Assembly (NCBI GenBank): GCA_018292915.2
Contig: JACVVK020000222.1
Coordinates: forward strand, 814,501 to 878,500
Direction of reading: 5' to 3'
DNA length: 64,000 bases
Origin: Batillaria attramentaria
Lineage: Eukaryota; Mollusca; Gastropoda; Batillariidae
Each line of letters begins with the position of its first letter. Positions within the stretch are counted from its first letter, which is position 1. Shown in pieces: positions 35,635 to 45,507 of this stretch. Position numbers and translations under genes: made by a program. A model generated the notes under the pieces. That model was not told where the DNA came from and ran no database searches. It was given only the letters and a program-made list of their open reading frames with translations.

Positions 35635-36018
35635 GCAATTTTGTTTTTTGCATGGAGTTGTACCAGGGGGTAGGGGTTGGTGGGGCCTGACATTGGCGCG
35701 AACCAGAAGGTCTCGCAAGTTGGTGTCCCTCTTGTATGCAACAAGAGGTGGGGTGTGGAAGGTCTGTCCAACTGTGCAACTCTTCGACAGAATGTGCCAG
35801 TTGGACATGATGATACGTTGGACTGACAGATTATGGGGGTGAAATGGAATGGAGAAAACCGGACGTTCCTGGGCAACTGTATTTGAAGAGGTGTTAGGAT
35901 GGTGGTGTGTTGTGACTTTCAAAAGGGCTGCATCAATGGTGGTTTGGGGATAGCCCCTCTTTATAAAGAACTGCGACATTTCAACTGAACGTTCTTGAAA
36001 TCCTCTAAATCTGAACAA
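35260..36018 (-). CDS. Penelope-like element GIY-YIG endonuclease domain
   Basis: An open frame that continues the RT polyprotein after a single-base frameshift near 35,996-36,000. It begins with the linker (RSVEMSQFFIKRGYPQTTID), carries a cysteine cluster CKKQNCKTC with a later His and Cys (Zn-finger-like), then a GIY-YIG nuclease: LIYAIICTACHKLYVGETGR, with the downstream Arg and His (RFAEH) expected in the active site. The last part overlaps the 3' pLTR. The endonuclease nicks the target for reverse transcription. Without frameshifting, RT and nuclease would be separate or the nuclease unexpressed. Confidence 0.88.
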   Translation of the reverse strand: MFRFRGFQERSVEMSQFFIKRGYPQTTIDAALLKVTTHHHPNTSSNTVAQERPVFSIPFHPHNLSVQRIIMSNWHILSKSCTVGQTFHTPPLVAYKRDTNLRDLLVRANVRPHQPLPPGTTPCKKQNCKTCCHVSTVTSVKGPKGKMTTKRHFTCDSTNLIYAIICTACHKLYVGETGRSLATRFAEHIADTRHNRIKPVAVHFNSAGHSILNMTVTGLWLMHGDATDRRDMESHIIQRLGSQAPGGLNEKP

Positions 36019-37763
36019 AGCCTCTTAAGGCGAAGGAACTGTGAATATGGGAGACTGTGTTTAGTGGCAGGACTGTGTGATGAATCGTAATGCAGGTATG
36101 CATGTGAGTCTGTAGGCTTGTAGTGCACTGAGGTGGAGAGTGAACCGTTTTGAAGATTTACGGAGATGTCAAGGAAGTTGACTGCAGTCGCTGAGATGGC
36201 GTACGTGTATTTGATGGCTGGGTGGAAGTTTCGCAAGAAATCGATGTATTCCAGGAGTTGTTCTTCGGAAAGAGAGGTCGCTCCAAACCCGTCGTCAATA
36301 TATCTCTTGTACAGCTCAGGGACCGGGCCTGTGTACAAAGACTGCATTCTATACTCCAGGTACCCCATGAAGAGGCAGGCGTAGGATGGGCCCATTTTCG
36401 TGCCCATGGCAACACCGCTGATCTGTGAGAATATCTCACCATTGAACTCAAATGTGTTCAAGGTGAGGACCAGTTCTGCCAGGCGGAGGAGGGTATGGGT
36501 TGGAGGGTTTTTGACTTGACGTTTGTTCAAGAAGAACTCTAGAGCTTTGAGCCCATCGGTGTGTGGAATGCATGTGTATAGCGCAGTGACGTCTACAGTG
36601 AAGAGCAGGGTGGGACTGAAACTGATGGTGTCAATAATCTGTAGGGCGTGGTTGGTATCTTTGACGTAGGTTGGCAGGTTTTGGACGAAGGGTTGCAGGA
36701 TATAATCAAGATATTGTGAGATGTTTTCCGTAGGGCAGCTGCAGGCGGAGACGATAGGGCGACCTGGGGAGTTGGCTTTATGTATCTTTGGAAGCAGATA
36801 GAATTTTGGTTGTTTAATGTTGTTGTTAATTAGGAGTTTTGCTGTCTTGGGCAGTTCATCTTTCTTGATCGAATGGAGGACCGTTGTTGAGACCTGTTTT
36901 TGGTCTGCAGGTAACGTAGGAGCGGGAAGGGCAGCGTATGAGTCAGGATCAGAAAACTGACGGTGTGCTTCTTGGAGGTACAGGGAACGGTCCCAGACGA
37001 CGACTGCTCCGCCCTTATCAGCAGGTTTGATTACAATGTCAGTTCTCTTCTGCAGGGACCGTAGCGCAGCGAGTTCCTCTTTGGTGAGGTTTGATTTGAG
37101 GAGGGGTTTATGTTTTAGGTTCAGGACTTCTTTGTGACATTTGGAGATGTAAAGTTCCACGTCGCTGAATTTGCCGTGTGGGGGCTCTCGTCTAGGAGGA
37201 GATTTGAAAAGTTTAGTGAAAATATCCTCCTGTGAGTCGTCTGGCTTGCGAGGCACTCCCCCTAGACAGGCCATCCAGCGGAGGGTACGGAAAAACCGCT
37301 CACACTGGTGAACTGTTTCATATTTGTTAGTGGTAGGTTTAAGGGGCACAAATTTCAGGCCCTTACCTAGAACCGACTTCTCATGATCAGTGATGGTTAA
37401 AGTATCAGGGATGCATCGAACAAGAACGGAAGAACTGTCCTCTTGTTTAGACATACAGGAGGTATGGTCAGGTTTCTTGTGTTGTGAAAGGAAATGTAAC
37501 TTTTTTTGTTTTGTGTATTGCAGTTGCTGATAAAGCAGTTGGTTATGCGTGGAGACTATACGTTTGATTAAAAGGGCAGTAGTGTAGTCACACACCTGTG
37601 AGATTTGATTCTTTACTTGGATGAGTTGCTTGTCTAAATTTAGTATCTTCTGGTGAAGGTCACGGATGTGGGACTTGATAATTTGAAAGCTAGTTTTGTG
37701 CAATATGCGGTTTGTGATAGAAGCGAGCCTTTGGTTGGAGTGGTCTGAAGGGTGATGAGTCAA
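35961..37763 (-). CDS. Penelope-like element reverse transcriptase
   Basis: A 600-residue ORF. Recognisable RT blocks in order: IVIKPADKGGAVVVWDRSLY (N-terminal to the fingers, typical of Penelope RTs), PKFYLLPKIHK, GRPIVSACSCPTENISQYLD, FTVDVTALYTCIPHTDG, GVAMGTKMGPSYACLFMGYL and the catalytic YKRYIDDGFG (YxDD box). The RT polymerises cDNA on a nicked target. The N-terminal 150 residues are lysine-rich and unassigned. The frame ends at a stop just after the conserved RLKRLCSDLEDF region and the sequence continues in another frame as the endonuclease, so a one-base frameshift separates the two parts; no other disabling mutation was seen in the RT. Confidence 0.93.
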   Translation of the reverse strand: MTHHPSDHSNQRLASITNRILHKTSFQIIKSHIRDLHQKILNLDKQLIQVKNQISQVCDYTTALLIKRIVSTHNQLLYQQLQYTKQKKLHFLSQHKKPDHTSCMSKQEDSSSVLVRCIPDTLTITDHEKSVLGKGLKFVPLKPTTNKYETVHQCERFFRTLRWMACLGGVPRKPDDSQEDIFTKLFKSPPRREPPHGKFSDVELYISKCHKEVLNLKHKPLLKSNLTKEELAALRSLQKRTDIVIKPADKGGAVVVWDRSLYLQEAHRQFSDPDSYAALPAPTLPADQKQVSTTVLHSIKKDELPKTAKLLINNNIKQPKFYLLPKIHKANSPGRPIVSACSCPTENISQYLDYILQPFVQNLPTYVKDTNHALQIIDTISFSPTLLFTVDVTALYTCIPHTDGLKALEFFLNKRQVKNPPTHTLLRLAELVLTLNTFEFNGEIFSQISGVAMGTKMGPSYACLFMGYLEYRMQSLYTGPVPELYKRYIDDGFGATSLSEEQLLEYIDFLRNFHPAIKYTYAISATAVNFLDISVNLQNGSLSTSVHYKPTDSHAYLHYDSSHSPATKHSLPYSQFLRLKRLCSDLEDFKNVQLKCRSSL

Positions 37764-38371
37764 CTGGAAGCCTTTGGGAACTATATCATCTCTTACACAT
37801 GTTCGGAGAAAGGCCAGGTGGCTTGCTGTCTTTGTTTGCAGAACACGGTTTTGGCGTACGCCAGTGCCGGGCTTAGCATCAGGGGAGTCAAGAAAAAGAA
37901 ACAGCGAAGAACGCTACAAGTAAAGTTTGAGAAGTTAGAAGCCGCAGGCATCTTGAAAATGTTACTAAAACAATTGCAAAAACAATATTGCCAAAAAACA
38001 AAAAAGGGGGAAAGAAAATAGCAAAACAATGTAAACAATGAAGGTAAACGATGTAATGAAATTGAAATTTACTTAAGTTGACAAACAAAGGATTGATGAG
38101 GAGGGAATGAATTTCGGTTCCACAAAAATAATTAGTAGGGGAGGTAACTGCGTAATAGAAAAAACGACCAAACTAACCAAAAGGAGCTTGAAAACACATG
38201 AAAGCTCTTGCAAAACCAAAAAGAATGAAAAAGAATACTAGGAAGCCGGAGATAAAAACATACATGGAAGAAAACAATGGCGTAAGGTGAGAAAGACGGT
38301 ACAGTCAAGCTGTTAACAACGGGTAGAAACGGACAAAACGGTAGCACATGTAGGAGCAGTCGAATGAGATC

Positions 38372-39190
38372 AAATAGAAACGGAAACGGTAATGACTGCG
38401 AAGTGGTTACAAGTTAAGCAAATAAAAGCGACACAAAAGGGACAGAAACCACTTAACTTTGACAAAGGACGGCACAGGTCGACGTTTCGGCTTACGCCTT
38501 CTTCAGGACATAAACAAATGGGACATAACTTCAACAAACAAGCAAAAGGTAACTCTGCGGACGTACTGACATACACGGCGCGAAAAAAAAAAAAAAAAAA
38601 AAAAAAAAGGGTGGGCGAGAAAAGGACCAGAAAAAAATAGCAAAATTATCACAACACCCATCCTTAGGTGACAGAAGACCATGGACTGTGTGTGAAAAAA
38701 AAAAATGTTGGGCAGAAAAGAACAAAAAAGAATAGTGAAAATTAGCAATCACAACACCCATCCTTTGGTGACAAGGACCATGGATTGTGTGTGAAAAAAG
38801 TTCAGAGGGTTATGTTACGGCTTTTCGTTCAAACCACCCGGGGCCTGACTTCCCAGGCGCTGAATAATGTGCGACTCCATGTCGCGTCTGTCTGTGGCGT
38901 CACCGTGCATAAGCCACAGGCCAGTTACTGTCATGTTTAAGATGGAGTGGCCTGCAGAATTGAAATGCACGGCAACGGGTTTTATTCTGTTGTGTCTGGT
39001 GTCGGCGATATGTTCAGCAAAGCGTGTTGCCAGGCTACGTCCAGTTTCCCCAACATACAGTTTGTGACATGCGGTACAGATGATGGCGTATATGAGGTTT
39101 TGTACTGTCGCATGTGAAGTGGCGTTTGGTGGTCATTTTTCCTTTGGGGCCCTTGACAGAAGTCACTGTTGAGACATGACAGCAGGTTTT
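38372..39190 (-). repeat. Penelope pLTR, 5' direct copy
   Basis: Second copy of 34808-35634. Differences seen: shorter poly-A tracts and one extra T near 39,100 that breaks the partial endonuclease frame. It probably represents a 5'-truncated tandem copy, the usual origin of pLTRs. Confidence 0.9.
38478..38509 (-). ncRNA. Hammerhead-like ribozyme motif in 5' pLTR
   Basis: Same 32-base motif as at 34914-34945, unchanged in sequence. Two copies in direct orientation about 3.56 kb apart would let a transcript be cut at both ends. Confidence 0.6.
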
Positions 39191-39196
39191 ATGTTT

Positions 39197-39840
39197 TATG
39201 TTGGGGAAACTGGACGTAGCCTGGCAACACGCTTTGCTGAACATATCGCCGACACCAGACACAACAGAATAAAACCCGTTGCCGTGCATTTCAATTCTGC
39301 AGGCCACTCCATCTTAAACATGACAGTAACTGGCCTGTGGCTTATGCACGGTGACGCCACAGACAGACGCGACATGGAGTCGCACATTATTCAGCGCCTG
39401 GGAAGTCAGGCCCCGGGTGGTTTGAACGAAAAGCCGTAACATAACCCTCTGAACTTTTTTCACACACAATCCATGGTCCTTGTCACCAAAGGATGGGTGT
39501 TGTGATTGCTAATTTTCACTATTCTTTTTTGTTCTTTTCTGCCCAACATTTTTTTTTTTTCACACACAGTCCATGGTCTTCTGTCACCTAAGGATGGGTG
39601 TTGTGATAATTTTGCTATTTTTTTCTGGTCCTTTTCTCGCCCACCCTTTTTTTTTTTTTTTTTTTTTTTTTTCGCGCCGTGTATGTCAGTACGTCCGCAG
39701 AGTTACCTTTTGCTTGTTTGTTGAAGTTATGTCCCATTTGTTTATGTCCTGAAGAAGGCGTAAGCCGAAACGTCGACCTGTGCCGTCCTTTGTCAAAGTT
39801 AAGTGGTTTCTGTCCCTTTTGTGTCGCTTTTATTTGCTTT
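39197..39840 (+). repeat. Inverted pLTR fragment
   Basis: Reverse complement of about 34853-35503, from the GIY-YIG coding part to the segment before the 5'-AAATAG end. It abuts the upstream direct copy nearly head to head, separated by a few bases, making a palindrome of about 1.3 kb centred near 39,193. Confidence 0.9.
39746..39777 (+). ncRNA. Hammerhead-like ribozyme motif in inverted pLTR
   Basis: Third unchanged copy of the motif, on the plus strand because the fragment is inverted. Core CTGAAGA...GAAA with flanking GTC and GAC at 39746-39748 and 39775-39777. Confidence 0.58.
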
Positions 39841-41370
39841 TTTTGTTTTGTTTTTTGTTTTTTAGTGGGGGGATGAAATACCCATAAATAGGTTAAGTAG
39901 TGACTGATGATGAGTGATAAACACTTCACACTATGACCTTGTTGTGTTGATGTTCTGTGGGAGTGTATATACACATGTGTGTGGTTCACATGAGTATGCT
40001 TGTCGGGTTCAGTGAGCAGCACTTTGTGCTATGTGTTCTGGTAAAGAAGCAACCTGAAAATATTTACTGTTGTAAATGTTGACTGCCTCAGTAACTATCT
40101 CAGTGAGCAACCGCGTTTATAGGTAAAAATAACTGCATTGAACAGTTTTATGTTCATGTACGTGTAACTGAACCTTCAGTACATTACCTACACTGTGAAC
40201 TAGTCTTGAGCAGCACTGTTGAAACTGCACACTAATACTAGTAATAGTAGTAGTACATGTACTTCATTTTCCTATTGCATACATGTATGTATTTCTTACG
40301 CCCTCTGGGTTTTACCTGACTCCATTGTAACATATGTGTCATCATTATTCATCTATATGAACCAGTTATCATTTTCTGAAATGCCTGTACATGTATCAAA
40401 AACACAGTCATGACAGTGCATGCACTGTTACATTGTAGTTGTTGACTGAATGGATTCCCCCCCCCCCCCAACCCCCCAAGAGCAGCTAATTGATAAGTGG
40501 TAAGAACCACATGATTGCTGTTTTTGAAGCTAACCTTGCATCGTTCTACTTGTTATGAACAAATCAAACAACTTTAGAATATGCATCATGGTCTGAAATC
40601 AAATTATTGTCAGATCACTGCAGCTGACATATCAGCTGTGCTAACCTTTGCACTTGCATTTTGGCAGGTTATTTTGTATTCTGCGATCCATCTGCTAATT
40701 TTCGATCTAGCCCATCTTTACACATTCAAGAGGCCACATGATCAGTTTTTAGCTGCTTGCTAAAATGGACTCTGACGGCCAGTTTTTGCAAATTTTTAAA
40801 CTAAAGTAACGCTTCCAGCTGAGCACTTTTTTCTGTTCATTAGCCAGGGTAAAGCTTTTTCTGTTCTTGTCATTGAGCCCTGCATCATGTCATGTCATGT
40901 CATTATCATGTCTTGATGGACTGCACTACAAGCAAGCAAACAAACAGTAGCCAACAATAGTTACATACTATAACCGAGTGTCCATATCTTTCTGGGCATC
41001 TTGTAAAAAAATGTGTTGAGAGAAGGTAAGATTGTCTTTCAAAGTGTTTAGCCTGGCCAGCTCAGATTTATTCTTGTTTTTGCTGGGTTATTGATTGTAC
41101 ATATTTCAGAGACACACTGTATTGGTACTTGTAGCAGGTATATCATGCACCTCGGACTTTCATTCCAGTGACTTACTTGCATGTGTTTTGTTGTTGTTGT
41201 TGTTTTTGATATATATATGTGTGTAGTTTTGTAGTTGTACTTGTTAATTTTCAAATAATTGTGTACATCTTTTATGCTGCATCATTCTTAACAGGCCTGT
41301 TTTTTTTTTTTTTTTTTTTTTAAAGACTCTTCGCATTATGCAGATCATGCACATAGCAAATGCATTCCTT

Positions 41371-41874
41371 TTTCGTTTTTTTTTTTTTTTGCTGCCCCAA
41401 CTCTTTGCCAACTCCAGTGGTGTTCCTCCCAGGTCATGGGTGGAACCCACGGAGGACTCGGAAGCTGGGACAATTTTTATTATGCATGACGATGGAGATG
41501 AGGATGATAGTAAGATGATGCTATGGAGGTCCGTGTGGTTTTGGGACTGCGGGACAGGGCCGCATTCCACGCTCCCTGTCATAAATATCCCGGCATTAAC
41601 CAGGCCCGGGAACTACGGCACCTGCGGTGCCGGCCGTGTAATCATCCACATCATAAGACGTGTCATACCAAGGGAAGCACCCCCAAAGTCACACCCGTGA
41701 AGTGGGTGAAACTCGGCTGTGTGGCAACAGCCTCCCCATCGGGTCCATAGCACACCCGCTCTGGGTAGGAGCTGACCTAGGTAGGAAAAATCCCGCTTGC
41801 CTCGGCTGGGATTCGAACCCGGGTCTCCCGGTCCATGATCCGAAGTGCTAACTACTACACTACGGGGGCCGGTG
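41371..41874 (-). mobile_element. SINE-E (long tRNA-derived)
   Basis: On the minus strand the head is ggcccccgtagtgtagtagt with B box gggttcgaatccc. The body is about 400 bp and ends in an A tail (the T run at 41378-41390 on the plus strand). Flanked by CAAATGCATTCCTT / CAAACGCATTCCTT (41357-41370, 41875-41888). Confidence 0.82.
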
Positions 41875-42102
41875 CAAACGCATTCCTTATACTTGTACTG
41901 TGATTTAAAACGACATGCCTCTGTGTCCTTTACCTACACCCCACCCTTCCCAAAAGAAAATCTGCCGTTTCTATGTAGTATTTCATATACTTTCAAAGGA
42001 CTACTTATTTTTGTATTGCATGCCTGTAAGTGTGCATGCTTTCTTGCGTCCTATGTGTGTGCATGTTAGGTGTGCACATGTGGATTTGTGCTTGTGTGTC
42101 TG

Positions 42103-42141
<39 letters not shown>
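42103..42141. repeat. (GT)n microsatellite
   Basis: Intergenic, followed by gcgcacgcacatgtgcac. Confidence 0.95.
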
Positions 42142-42146
<5 letters not shown>

Positions 42147-44506
42147 ACGCACATGTGCACATGCATATATATATAATGAGCAAGTGTGTGCAGCTGTGTG
42201 TGCATGCAACAAATGCAGTAAAAGTTATCAAGGATAGTGAATTCAAGACTTGTCTGTGTGTGCATAGTTTATTAAAGGCAGTGCCTTGCCAGCTCCCACC
42301 ACTTTTTGTAGAAGCTTATACTGTACAACAAATTCTGTTTAAGGTATTATGTATATGGCAAAGTCTGTTTGTGACTCTGGTCTGTTGCTGTGTTTTCCCC
42401 ACCCTATGTCTTTCCTGTGTGACACTGCATACAGCTCACTGTAATTTCAAGTTTCTGCTCATTCTTTTAGTTGTAAATATATATGTCAAAATAATGTAAA
42501 TACCAGGTACATATAAAATACAATTGATTTATTAAATTTACACCACTCTGCCACTATTGCAGGCCATGGTTTAAAAATCCATAATACACCACACATGGTA
42601 TAACATTGTACCCATTAAAAATCACATGAATTATGGTTGTACGTGTACCTTAAAAGTGCACATGTGCTACCCGTAGCTTAATGTTCCAGCGGCATGTTCT
42701 GGCTGAAGGATTTATGACATGAAAAGCGACTAAAGAATAATTTATGTCACGACATGACATTCAACCTTACATGGGAATGGGGATGGAAGAGCTTTGCCAG
42801 TTGCTGGATGTGAAATTGTTGATCTTTGGCTGAGTTTTATCCACAGTCATTCATGTTGGTAACAATCGTAAGCCTAGTTTCAGTTCTTTGCTCAAATGGA
42901 GGCTTTGAAACGGACCTTCTGACTTCTCCAAGCCTGTGGACAAAGTGAAGTAAAGCACGCCTCAGTCAGAGATGCTGTGTGAAGCATTTGCCTTGCCGAT
43001 GTCGGCTTTCAAATCAAAGAAATGCAGGTGTGTAAAATACACCACACTCATTTCTTGATTTTGACTGAAAAACTGGTCGCTAAAACTTGCAGTTTAAAAA
43101 TTTTGTCCATGTAATCCCTGTGACCTTGGCCTCTGAGGTCAAGCTCCCCAAACATGAATAGAAGCCTTTCATGAGTTTATCGGCACAATTACCTCTAACA
43201 AGGCAATGTGAATTTCATTTACATAGGCGCCTGGCGGTACCACAGTAGGTGCGTGAAATTTATGTATGGCAGCAGTCAAGAGGATAAACATTGTTACTAA
43301 TAGACACCCAGCTTCCCAGCCATCAATTAATACCTGCATTATCCCCACAAAAGAAGAAAAAGGGAAGCCCTGATTCATGACATCCATAAGCCAAAAGAAC
43401 ATGATTCTGCTTAATATTGTCCACTGAACTGTACAGACCTGTCACCCAGATGTGAACAGTCTTGATTCTTCACTGTGTGAGAGTTCTGTTTTAGATACTG
43501 CATCTGAATTTACACAAACTTACTTTGGAGTTCATTTACATACATGTATGTGTATATTACTAAAATGTGTTGTCTTTCTTAGCAATTTTTTTTTTTTTCA
43601 CCTTTATCACACGTTTGCACAGTTTTGGAGAATGACTGAAGTACACAATTGACAGCAGGTTTCTGTTAGATGCAATTACTAGTATGTCTTGGCTGTAAGC
43701 TTTGTTTTTGTTTTATTGCTGGATTTGTTGTTGTTGTTGTTTGATGCTTGTTTTTGTTGCATTTGCCCTTCGCGTGACATGCAACCCTTTTTTTTAATGA
43801 GTTCTCAACAAAATAAGGGAATGGATTGATAGTACATGTACCAGCAATATTACATACGTACTTCTATAGCATTACAAGATGTTGTCGTTGAAGCAGGACT
43901 GTATGACAAGTTGTATGCATTTACAAAGGGGTTTTAAACAAAACGTAATGCATTCTTACTACTACACATACCATTTTATGATTTATTTCATTCATCTTAC
44001 ACCTGTTAATTATGAAGCTCACGAGTTCCAGCTGTACATGTGTGTTCTGTATCATTGTTGTAACACGTGTTGTTCTGTCTCATTGTGCACTTATCTGACC
44101 GGTGTAGGTTTTAGCCAATTGCTGTGGACGCAAACTAGCACAGTACTTATGCAGCATGCCAAGCATGCATAGCATGCACCTGCAGATATTGTTACTGTGC
44201 AAGTCAATAATTTAGACCTGTCATTTATAGTTTTACCTGTGTACATATTTGTAAGTTATTGCACAGAAACCTATATGAGCACTGTGAAACATTTCGTTGG
44301 ACTGAAGTATTAGGTGTTGCAGTTTACATGCCAAATGAAGCTTACAGTATATTCAAAAAATGTCATTTCTGTGCATTTTGTGTGTATGCCTGTGTACGTG
44401 TGAGAGAGAGAGAAAGACAGGCAGACAAACAGACAGAGCGCATGTGTGTCCACATACAGCTTCTATTTGTGTAGTATATTTTCTCTTTTGACATGGACAG
44501 AAACTG

Positions 44507-44508
<2 letters not shown>

Positions 44509-44554
<46 letters not shown>
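44509..44554. repeat. (CA)n microsatellite
   Basis: Intergenic, on the 3' side of the minus-strand tocopherol-cyclase-like gene. Confidence 0.97.
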
Positions 44555-44559
<5 letters not shown>

Positions 44560-45134
44560 CAGTTCTGTGTTCCTTTATTCACATGAGGTGACAGAAAGTA
44601 GACATGAGGCAACAGAGAAAGAGATTCTGAGGCTAACATGCTACACAATGAATTAATCGCAGGCACTGCATCCTTTGAGTGTGAAACATAATCTATGTTC
44701 ACATCCGTTTCTACATGAACTTAAGGAAATGTTCACTACTCCCACATGCATGTATCTGTCTGTATTACCAGCATACAGTATGCAATGTATCACAGTACAG
44801 ATGGCCCTATTATTGCTGACCATCAAGATCTATATACTATTTTTACAGTCACACATTCAAATAAGACATGAACACTCCTGTAGCAATACAACTGTGTGAA
44901 TGGACAAAACCTGTCTGCATCATCAGCTCAAAACAATGAATAAATAAAATAAATAAAAATAAAATTAAGAATATGATGATAAATTACATGAGTGTATTTG
45001 CCAACAAAGATGCTAATATCATTTGAACACTGTGTGAAGAAAAAAACTAAAATAAATGAATAAGAAAAATGCATCACAAATAGAGTGCAAACTGCTAATA
45101 TCAGTGTGGTAAAGATGTAAACTGATACAGTTTA

Positions 45135-45493
45135 CAGGGTGGGGAATTTTCAGTCATTTGGAAATTTTCAGCCAAATTTTCGGCCCTTTCAGCCCCCAAA
45201 ATCTGAGTTTCAGCCAAAGAAAAAGGTTGCACACAGAGTCATATATCATGATACATGTAATGCCATATGGGACAGTCTAACTTCATTTTTAAAGACATAC
45301 ATGTCAGTACCATGGTAGTATTTTACTTTTGGGTGCCAGGAGAGGCTACTAAATGCCTTTAAAAATGCTACCATTTTTTTTTATTTATTTTTTTTTAAAG
45401 TGGGGTGTTACCCCGTAGACCCCTAGCAGGACGCTGCCTCTGCACCCCGGTCTAGGTTTCAGTCTTTTTTTCCCTCAGCAATTCCCCAGCCTG
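45135..45493. mobile_element. MITE next to the stop codon of the tocopherol-cyclase-like gene
   Basis: Ends CAGGGTGGGGAATT and AATTCCCCAGCCTG are inverted repeats. AGTTTA is duplicated on both sides (45129-45134, 45494-45499). The minus-strand gene stops at 45508, so the element lies in its 3' UTR; the T-rich stretch at about 45376-45400 could supply an AATAAA on the minus strand. Confidence 0.65.
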
Positions 45494-45507
45494 AGTTTAC
45501 CTTTCAC

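Larger units (their letters stand above)
34808..39840 (-). mobile_element. Penelope-like retroelement (EN+ type), nearly full length
   Basis: Read on the minus strand the order is: inverted pLTR fragment (39840-39197), upstream pLTR copy (39190-38372), about 600 bp leader, reverse transcriptase ORF (37763-35961), GIY-YIG endonuclease ORF (36018-35260) and 3' pLTR (35634-34808) that overlaps the endonuclease. The direct repeats are almost identical except in poly-A length and a one-base insertion, pointing to a recent insertion. Direct pLTRs plus an extra inverted copy at one end is the known arrangement of Penelope-like elements. The Zn-finger before a C-terminal endonuclease suggests the Neptune/Poseidon-type group, not verified. 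Confidence 0.92.
39841..45128. other. Intergenic region between the Penelope element and the MITE
   Basis: AT-rich sequence with SINE-E and two microsatellites. No ORF here looks like a protein, and no splice-supported exon was found. Confidence 0.55.

Noticed and set aside
35312..36428. Plus-strand ORFs across the Penelope element
   Set aside because: They are antisense to the RT and endonuclease, which carry the real motifs.
39900..39930. Possible hammerhead core ctgatgatgagtgat
   Set aside because: No helix II and no GAAA at the right distance.
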